Source: Acanthaster planci
Lineage: Eukaryota; Echinodermata; Asteroidea; Valvatida; Acanthasteridae
Assembly (NCBI RefSeq): GCF_001949145.1
Contig: NW_019091362.1
Span: 4,678,002 to 4,733,115, forward strand
Direction of reading: 5' to 3'
DNA: 55,114 bases
Shown here: one piece after another, positions 25,587 to 34,360 of the stretch
How positions within the stretch are numbered: the stretch's first letter is position 1
Layout of the letters: each line of letters opens with the position of its first letter
The notes under the pieces: generated by a model
Seen by the model: only the letters and a program-made list of their open reading frames with translations
What the model was told of the DNA's origin: nothing
Database searches by the model: none
Position numbers and translations under genes: made by a program

Positions 25587-26105
25587 GGATCACTCACATC
25601 TTTAGTTCAGTAGTGTCCTTTGTTTTCGTTCATTGCTAATCGAAACATCATAATACATTAGTGGACATTCCACAGAGGCTAGTGTGATATAAAGCACACA
25701 ATATATTGCAGTGGTCAGTGTGTTTCATTTGGAAGGATGGGGGAGGGATTTTCAAGGGTGCATGCACAATGCTCATTTACAGTGGATGTTTTTCTCTTAA
25801 GTTTCACATTAAACTTGAAGTCCTGAATCTCTGTGACTACAGTCAAGGTTGGTTCAAGATTCATGCAAAACAACACAAAATTATGTTAGATCAAATACCT
25901 TGAGCTGCAAATTAGCCAAACCTCTTCACTTTGAGAAGAATGCATCCACTGTTGTGTTCTATCCATTACTTTCCTCACTCTGCCTCCCCACCCTCATACA
26001 TCAAAGTAGTTCACACTTCATTATTTGGACAGAATGCTAGTGTCCTCAGATTTCTCATTTTGATACCCACGAACACTTTCGAATGTTGGCCGTGTTCGCT
26101 GGATG
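25587..26105 (+). repeat. Upstream copy of a 0.5-kb direct duplication ending in the assembly gap
   Basis: Runs from GGATCACTCACATCTTTAG to the N run and is highly similar to 26406-26949, with scattered substitutions and an indel of about 34 bp near 25650/26470. It lies between the two GMPPA terminal exons. It may be a real duplication or a haplotype expansion in the assembly. Confidence 0.85.
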
Positions 26106-26130
26106 NNNNNNNNNNNNNNNNNNNNNNNNN
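26106..26130. other. Assembly gap of 25 N
   Basis: A run of 25 N falls exactly where the upstream duplicate stops. Its true size is unknown; fixed-length N runs are usually placeholders. Confidence 0.95.
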
Positions 26131-26187
26131 TTTCGAGTCATGAAACCCCCCCCCTTTCAAAAGGTAGTTATTTTGCTCTCTCCCCCT

Positions 26188-26356
26188 CCCCCACTTTATA
26201 GGCCTACCAACGGTTGGAGGTACAGTGCAACTTCATAATTGTATTCTTTTCAGTCTAATAGCTGGGTTTGCCCCCCCCCACTTTATAGGCCTACCAACGG
26301 TTGGAGGTACAGTGCAACTTCATAATTGTATTCTTTTCAGTCTAATGGCTGGGCCA
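26188..26356 (+). repeat. Two tandem copies of an 87-bp unit
   Basis: ACTTTATAGGCCTACCAACG begins at 26193 and again at 26280. The copies continue nearly identically through TTCTTTTCAGTCTAAT and end in TAGCTGGG and TGGCTGGG. Each unit starts with a C-tract. Confidence 0.9.
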
Positions 26357-26405
26357 TTTTAAAACCACTTTTAAAACCGTTCCATCGTTGCGAGTCCATG
26401 GCTTT

Positions 26406-26949
26406 AAGGATCACTCACATCTTTAGTTCAGTAGTGTCCTTTGTTTTCATTCATTACTAAACGAAACATTTTTCCATGAGTCTTGCTACAGATCTTATCA
26501 TAATACATAAGTGGACATTCTACAGAGACTAGTGTGATATAAAGCGCATAATAAATTGCAGTGGTCAGTGTGTTTCATTTGAAAGGATGGGGGGGTTCAA
26601 GGGTGCGTGCACAATGCACATTTACAGTGGATGTTTTGCCCTTAAGTTTCACATTAAACTTGAAGTCCTGAATCTCTGTGACTACAGTCAAGGTTGGTTC
26701 AAGCTTCATGCAAAACAACACAAAATTATATTAGATCAAATACCTTGAGCCGCCAATTAGTAAAACCTCTTCACTTTGAGAAGAATGCATCCACTGTTGT
26801 GGTCTATCCATTACTTTCCTCACTCTGCCTCCCCACCCTCATACATCAAAGTAGTTCACACTTCATTATTTGGACAGAATGCTAGTGTCCACAGATTTCT
26901 CATTTTGATACCCACGAACACTTTCGAATGTTGGCTGTGTTCGTTGGAG
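26406..26949 (+). repeat. Downstream copy of the 0.5-kb duplication, next to the distal terminal exon
   Basis: This copy matches 25587-26105 and ends about 90 bp before the distal GMPPA exon. Its left junction reads CTTTAAGGATCACTC, with a single TTAA and no MITE, so it looks like an empty site relative to the upstream copy. Confidence 0.85.
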
Positions 26950-27037
26950 GTGGCTCACAGCCCTGTTTTTCATGTTCATATCAACATCCAAGTGACGTCT
27001 TACATTGAAGAACGTGTATATGATTTATTTGATGCAG

Positions 27038-27138
27038 GCAGCAACGTGAACATTCCTGCAGAAGTAATGATATTGAATGCAATCATCCTGCCTCACAAGG
27101 AGATTCGAAGAACATTCAAGAATCAGATTCTACTCTAA
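27038..27138 (+). CDS. GMPPA: Alternative (duplicated) terminal exon of GMPPA
   Basis: This is a second copy of the last coding exon, 2.4 kb downstream of the first. It begins after a GATGCAG acceptor, has the same phase (1) and the same 101-bp length as 24502-24602, and ends in TAA. It encodes a 33-residue tail (with the split glycine) matching the first cassette at 21 of 33 positions. Shared blocks include PAEV, LPHK and the terminal KNQILL; differences include GCNVAV versus GSNVNI and DLSYSI versus EIRRTF. Splicing from exon 10 would give a 423-aa GMPPA with a different end to its beta-helix. Open reading and conserved motifs argue against decay. An AATAAA lies 200 bp after its stop. Whether it is used cannot be seen without transcripts. 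Confidence 0.8.
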
Positions 27139-27338
27139 GTGTTTGGAAGCAAAGTGCACCCCAGCAGCACAAACTTTTACACAAGTTAGCTGCTGCAGAA
27201 AAGACAGCCATCAATGGCCATCAAAACTGATATGCAAAAATGTTGGGATCTACACTATTTTGAATTACGTGTAGTTGGTGTAACATGGTGGGGTGTAACT
27301 GGTGTGTAAAGTCAATGCTCAACTCGAGTTTTACCGAA

Positions 27339-27344
27339 AATAAA
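27339..27344 (+). promoter_or_regulatory. Candidate polyadenylation signal AATAAA for distal GMPPA terminal exon
   Basis: A canonical AATAAA hexamer sits 200 bp downstream of the stop codon of the distal terminal exon. I saw no AATAAA in the roughly 850 bp after the proximal stop at 24602, so the distal cassette looks better equipped for 3' end formation. Confidence 0.45.
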
Positions 27345-29616
27345 CATTCCAAAATCACAATTTGTTTTAAGATACTGTAGCAAGTACTGATTCTCCATGC
27401 AGGAATAAGAGATGTACCTTTACATAGCAACGATGGTTCCTTGGTGGATACTCACTCAATGCACATCACAGATTTATGTGGGCTTGATATGGGCCGTGCT
27501 GAGCATGTGTATCCAATTTCTTTTGGAATGTATGGTTGCTAGTGGGTGTGTATGTATAGGCCCGGTAGAAAAACTCCCTACGAGCCTATCTCTTAGCTGC
27601 CAGTGAGGGAGAACTTTTTATAGGAGTGAAAATATTTGTGAAATTGTATCTTTAGTCTAACTACACGATACATACAGGTATATGCCTCAATGTTCCATAA
27701 GTGAAATTCTTTACTTTCAATTTTCTAGATATTGTGGTCGGTCATTAAGCAGTGTTTAGGGATAAAAAAGTTTGTTCTGGTGAGGATGGGTTTGGAGCAA
27801 AAGTCATTACTCAAGAAATGGGGGGAAAAGACACAACGTAACCCCACTTTTTCCTAGTTTCACTACCCATTTTTGTATCCATGAAGGGCTTTCCAAGTTG
27901 GATTAATAGATGGGTTTAATTTTGGGTTGTTCAACTCAATTTTTATAAACCGCCACTTAGTTCAAAGGTAAATTTTAGTTTGAAGGGATAGGGTTTTTCT
28001 TGCAAAAGTGTATTTGTGCTTTGAAATGTAATATGGCAGATTCAGGTTGCCAACATGAATGGTTTTCCATGAGAATTGTTCTAGGAAGGTGACAAAAAGA
28101 TGAACATTTTCTTCCGTAATGCTGAAACTGAGAAACCTATCAATAAATAAACTACAAGTAGTTTTCCATAATCAAGAATTTCATATTTGTGTTGAAGTAT
28201 AAATGTAACGTGCTACGAACCACTTCCCAGTGGAAATGTATACGTTTTCATGGCAAAAACACACAACCGAGTAGTGGAGGATGGATGCACAGAATCTGTA
28301 TTGATTACCTCATGTAGTAATTATTAATTAGATGAATTCTAAATAGATTGTTTTTATATCAAAAGTGAGTGAAATTTGCACCATTGTTCAAAGTGTGATT
28401 TTCTTCACCATTAGAGGCAGAAGATGGAGGGTTCGGGATAAGGGAACATCCAGTAGCTATATGTAGTTTGTAATTGAAGGATTGTACAAAATGTGTACTC
28501 AAATCAATGAAATTTGAACTGACCCCATTACACTCCATCACTTTCTATTTTACATGTACATGTCAATGCAGACACAGAAACATGTAGTTGCATGGAGCAC
28601 ACCATTGACAGAATATACATGTACATGCAGTCACGTACAAGGTTGGAATCGTCGTGCCACAAGTTGCAAATGACAGCAAGTGAATGCTTTTGTAAAAGGA
28701 CATAGGGTTTCCACATCACTGCATTATTTTGCTTTGTACAGAATGTATATGAAGGGGGAAGACTTTGAATGTGATCTTGCCATATTATGAATAACCAGCA
28801 GGGCTGGGGCCACATCGCTCTAGAGTAACTTCATAAGGGGGGCGGGCTGGGTGTGAACAGCTGGCACCCTCCAATCATTCCAGCCCAATCGAGAGAAACT
28901 ATTGTAACAAATCCCAAGAGCCACCAGACTTTGTCACTTAAAGGAACACCATGCCAGCTGTGGATTTTCCAGGTCCCAATAAATTGTATGTGTATCAAGC
29001 TTTAAGCCTTTAAAAGTTTCTGGCCCTTCAAGGGTTTTACGTACCCTTAAAGAGCCCCATAGTTCTAGGGGTAGTAAGCTTCACGTGTTAAATGATGCGA
29101 GGGCCAAGGTACGAGGTCTCCATGCTGATTATGCGTACATATTTTGTGCAATGATCAAAGGAGTTTTATCCTTCCACATGCATTTCCAGGGCTTGTTCAA
29201 AATCAACCATTTCAGTGGAAATGAAAACGACCCCAATCTTCCCAAACCCACTAGAATCTTCAAGTGATGCCAATGTAGTAAAATCATGTGGCTGCTTTTG
29301 ATGGACATCGTACAGACAAGCATGAACGTGGGTCCAGATTATATCAGCTAGCACGAGCACAGTTAACACATACACGTCCCGCGGATTTCTGATTCTTGGT
29401 GTAGAGGACACAGAATTTATATCAAGCAAATTTGATGAGTAATCAGTGTATGTGCATTTAATGCATGTGATGATCAGCACGGGGAAACGTGCCACTTTTG
29501 AATTTACAGTCATGCAGATGTGTGTCTGCTTTTAGTGTAAAAATGATGCATTGAAATAAAACTGCGGGGTTCAACATGGACCATGCAACTCAGTTACATA
29601 TAAAAAATATGTACCA
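27345..29616. other. Intergenic region between GMPPA and TAF5, first part
   Basis: No exon was recognised. AT-rich sequence with a few ACATGTAC motifs (for example 28550-28630) and several AATAAA words, none tied to a gene. Confidence 0.6.
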
Positions 29617-29962
29617 TCAGTGCTCTTAATTTATCCGATTGCCTAGTTTCCGGTAACTACATGTACCTTGGTCAGGGCAAGCAGATTTAGTTCTGAATGA
29701 ACGCAGAAAAATCCATGCTCATTCCACCTAGATGCAGCGTTCCAAGTTCAAAGATGATGCGCTGCTCCAGTTCCTTACACTGTGCAAGTGTGCATCGAAT
29801 GACACTTTCCGCACTGGCAGTGTGTCACCTTTGAATATGGAACGCTGCATCCAGGTGGAATGAACTTGGATTTTTCTGCATTCATTCAGATCTGAATCTG
29901 CTTGCCCTGACGAAGATAGTTACCAAAAGCTCAGCAAATAGATAAATTAAGAGTACTGACTG
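29617..29962. mobile_element. Snapback element, about 345 bp, with 130-nt arms
   Basis: The left arm runs from CAGTGCTCTTAATTTATC through GGTCAGGGCAAGCAGATT and CATTCCACC to about 29750. The right arm, from about 29830 to 29962, is its near-perfect reverse complement, ending GATAAATTAAGAGTACTG. The centre of about 80 nt is unpaired. No open frame. It would fold into one long hairpin if transcribed. Confidence 0.85.
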
Positions 29963-32900
29963 TATGTACATGTGTATTTTTGTCATTCTGATCACAGTGC
30001 TGTTCAGCCCTTTTACATTTTCGGAACACTTATCACCACTGGTTTGACCAATCAGAATTGAGAATTCAATTTGCCTGAAGACAACACTTGAAATCATTCA
30101 ACACAGCCCAAGGACATCATTTGCACTGCCTACACATTATGGTATGAATTACCCAAGGATTTGAAGGGATTGATGCTGAAGAAGCTCCCCATAGAGCATA
30201 AAGCACGTTAAAGAAAGGAGAATTTGGAGGGCTGAGGTTGTATCTAACTTTTACACGGAGGCAGTTGGAGGATTTTGCTCGCTGTTGTTGCATCCTAGCA
30301 ATGTGGCTAAGTTAAAGAAGAGACGCAAGGGGCCGATGTTTTTTGAATGACATGTTGATACTGCCTTTATTACAAAATCCACAAGACCATTCATGATTTT
30401 TTTTATCTGAGTGCAAATCAATCAGACACATCCATCACTATTGCTGGAATGTTGCCACAGAGTCGATTCCACAGCGTTTCCCTGATGACTGCATCTGTCG
30501 CTCTTGCTTCCAAAAACCATGCTGGAGATCCTGAACCAGTCGCTCTTGTGCAATGCATGTGTACTTCCGTGTCCTATCCGATTCCAAAGTGTGCGTGTGC
30601 GAGACAAGTCCAATGTCCACACAGAGAAAGGGCCGAAAAGCTGTTCCATGGGGATTGAAGTGCCATTAAACCTCTCTTTGGGCACTAGGTGGAAGGTTCT
30701 CTGATTTCAATTATGTGGGCGTCCTGAAATGCAGCACTGTCCAAGAATGGGTAGAGGGTATGTGTGGTGTGCCATTGATGGATGGTGGCTGAGAATTTTG
30801 CGAGTCAGAAGCTAGAGATACCGGTCGCAGCTGTCTACTTGGACCTGGCACGCATCTTTCTCCTCTTGCGCTTCAGTCTAGGAAGGAACCAAGTAAAGCA
30901 TCATTTAAGTTCATACATTTTGCTTTCCTACAATGTACATATCCAAACGATTCTATTTTGTCTTCTATCTTCTCTACAGGGCATAATTTAACCGATTGAA
31001 ATCATCACCTCAAGGGGATTTATTCAAATGTTCATTTCAATCAATCCTTGTAATCGTTCACTTTGACAGTCTCCCTTCACAGTCCCAAAATCAAGTAGAG
31101 AAATGCTAGGGTCCAACATTCAGTCTAGTAAGAGACACCTTACTCACCTTCGCATGCGTTTCTTCTTCCACTGAATAGGTAACATGAAACAAAGACAAAA
31201 GAAAAAATTACAAAATACAAGAACTTCGTTGTCAACACCCTTTTTCAATTTCATTTTAACAGATTATTGGTACCAGCAGTTGATCAAGTAACTGCATGCA
31301 TGAAAGACTTTCAATACAGAGTACCTTTCAGTTTGAGAAGTAGTGTTAACCGAAATGCCAAAACGCTTGTTCATGTTGTTCAGCTTGTGACTTTTTCCCT
31401 CCAACTTCATAAAAACAACATATTCTGTTATTTTCAGGCCGCACATACGTGGAAGCGGACAAAAATCACTGCCTGTCCACATCCATGTGTGGCCTTGACA
31501 GAAAGTGTTCATGGTGCGACAGCTCGCTCATGTGCACTGGTACCCAACGGCTGTTGCCTGTCGTTCTCGCAATTCGGACATAAATGATGAGGAGCCCTGT
31601 GACTTGTCAGTGCTACCCCCTATGCGCTGCAGCCAACAGCCATTTCAACCATTCAGTCCAGTCGTGGCTAAGAATTGAACACACACACACGTAGGGAAAG
31701 CGGCTGCAGCCAATTTTCATGTCCAGTGTATCGGTTGCAGCTGTAGTCAACCATTTCGGTTGCGGCTCGTCTTCGCAAATACACATGTGAACCACATGAC
31801 TCTCAGACACTGATTGGGAAATATTTGCACCTTTTTTGGGTAACGGCATGGTTTTGGCCAGTTTTTTCTTAGTACTCGGTATGAAGGTATCTTACATTGA
31901 ACTCTTAATTCATGTAATTGGGGGAAATGGAGCAGCATTTCTATGGAACACAACTAGAATAAAATGCCCTGTTCGTACCCTGTTAAACATCATGTAGAGC
32001 CTACGGCAAAAAAGGCTAATTTTCTGTGGGATTTGTGGGAGTGGGACGGACGTCGGACCCCACCATGCCCACAGTTCTCGGGGTAGGCCTACCAACATAC
32101 CATGACACAAAATGTTGAATTAAGCAATGTGATTGAGAACAATTTGGCAACTAACAACCAGACTTAAACACTGCATGCGCTATCATAACCATCGTGAATA
32201 AGCCTCATTGCTAATCTGCATGAATGATTTTGCACAATGGTAGAAAGGTAGCCTACTGCGGAAAGGAAAAGGGGCAATGCGAGCGGGCCAGACGTCAGAT
32301 CCCACAGTTCTGGGAAAGGCCTAGTCCAAACCGAGTGGCCCTGTATTCTATAGTTATACCCAAGGTCTGGTATTCAAATTACACTAGTACTGTATGGCAG
32401 TCATGTGCCCTTGCCCTGTGATAAAGTTTCTACTTTCATGAACGTTTTTGTCATGTCTGCACGTCAGTAGGCCCAGCCTGCAGTGCCAATACGTGACGAG
32501 ATTGAGAGAAACTGTAAAACGCCACAGACTAATTATATGGTATAAACCAGATAAAAGACCTGCATTAGTGATGGTCTCACCTTATCCCTCATCGCACTAT
32601 GTCTTTAAAACTTTGATGGTGTACACAATAAGTTTTTATTGGTGGATGCCTCTTAAAAAAGAGGATTTTTGAAGATATGGATCAGCAAGCCATGTAGGTC
32701 TCCCCGAACCTACTATTGTAAAGGCCGAATTGTTGCAGGAGTGCGCATGCGTACAAAAAGCAAAATATAAGTACGGCCAGCCAAGAAGTTCAAAATACGA
32801 CTTCCCAAATGGCAAAACCACCAAAATCTAATGTCCACACGAGGATTAAAAACTTATTTGGAGTTTAGTGTTCTGCGTGACTATAGATTGTATGCCCAAC

Positions 32901-34300
32901 TGAGAAATGTCGATAAATACCCGTCTTGGATCTTGTTACACATTTGAAAGTGACCACAAAATGGAAGTCATGGTTCAGTTGACCCTACCTAGTCCGAATA
33001 TCCTCCACTTTGCGAGGGCATGGCGCTTGCCCCAACGGACACCTGATACCAATGGATATTTGTCTTGTTCTAATTTCAGTTTAACTTTGGAGATTTGAGC
33101 CAGCAGCAGAAAACTGGAGCGGCTACAAAAAGGACACAGCCAAATGGATTATTAGACTTGAAATATCTAGATTGGATAAATAGCGACCCGGGGCGTTAGC
33201 TGAAATCAGTGTACTAACGTTCATCGATCTGGTATTGCCTTGATGTTCCTCAGTCCAGGCAAAAGAGTTCAGTCCTTCAATACTTTGCTCATCATTGGCC
33301 ACCAAGAGACATCTTAAGTTTATCTTAAATAAGGTGGTGGTTAACGTTACACTTGCACGGTTTTCAACGTATAGACCGTGATCATTCTGAGGTTTTTCAC
33401 ATTTTTATACGGGGTCTGCAGGACTGGAAATTGCACGTTATTTTAATTTCTCATAATGTGATACTTCTTTACACGATTTATTAAGTTATAAATTTAGTTT
33501 GATTCCATAACTTTTCTGCTGTAGCAAATTTCCTGTTACAGATGATAAACCAAATCAAATCAGTTAGGAGGACCATTCCATTCGTCACCTCATGGAGTAT
33601 TAGTCTTTTCACTACAGGAACATGAAACATTACTTGCAGGGGCGGAGTTGCAGGAATTTTTTTGGGGGGGGGGTTCAGGCAAGTCAGATTTTTTATGTCG
33701 AACAGTTGCATGTAAGGCGCCTTTTAATTAAGACCTTATTGTACAGGTGGAAAAGATATATATCAGACAAAAGAAAAATTTACAAAATAAAACGGAAGGA
33801 AGATATAGAACAAAAAATGAAAAATAGACGAAACAAATGTAAATGTGGAATAAAACAAATATGAATAGAGCAAAATGAATATAAAATGGGACAAAACAAA
33901 ACATGATATAGATCTAACGTTAACCCAATAAATAAAAAACAGGAGTTGCCATAGATATAAATGTAAAATGAAGCACCACCAACGACGCTAGACCAGTTTT
34001 AATGTAGAACTAGACGAAAGTTGCAATACATGTGTAAAAACACGTACAAATGTAAAATATATCAGACGAAGCGAGCGCCCGTGCGCATAGTTTAAGAATA
34101 CGATAATTTGCCATGTAGTAACTTTTAAAATTTAAGTATAAATTTGTTAGCTACGGCGGTCAATAGAAAACTTTTTCAGGCATTTTATTGAATTTGTTTT
34201 TTATTTAAATAAACCTTTATATATATTTGTTTAACACATACAAATCTGCAATAAAAAATAGTTCGATAAGATTTATAATATTTTCATTAAGCATATTAAA
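29963..34300. other. Intergenic region between GMPPA and TAF5, second part
   Basis: No gene is firmly supported. It holds a single arm of the hairpin family at 32218-32280, a G-tract element end near 33640-33680 (GGGGCGGAGTTGCAGG then GGGGGGGGG), and an AT-rich stretch at 33700-34320. One possible orphan exon is listed separately at 31438-31583. Confidence 0.55.
31438..31583 (+). CDS. Possible orphan exon with a PSI-like cysteine pattern
   Basis: After a good acceptor (TGTTATTTTCAG, ending 31437), the frame starting with a split codon reads about 48 residues to a TAA at 31581. It includes NHCLSTSMCGLDRKCSWCDS and then LMCTGT. Spacing C-x5-C-x5-C-x2-C-x5-C with CSWC resembles the core of PSI (plexin-semaphorin-integrin) modules. 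I found no convincing partner exon upstream, so this is a weak call. It could be a last exon of an unrecognised gene, a relic or chance. Confidence 0.25.
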
Positions 34301-34360
34301 AATACTGAAATAAAAAAAAAAGCTTAATCAAGTATCAGATTGTTACGATGACGACATAGG

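Noticed and set aside
30422-30704. Overlapping frames of 60-87 codons on both strands
   Set aside because: No domain recognised; considered a retrotransposon tail but the evidence was too weak.
32041-32330. Similar GACGTCGGACCCCAC / GACGTCAGATCCCAC stretches about 245 bp apart
   Set aside because: Some direct similarity around CACAGTTCT and AGGCCTA, but too short and degraded to define an element.
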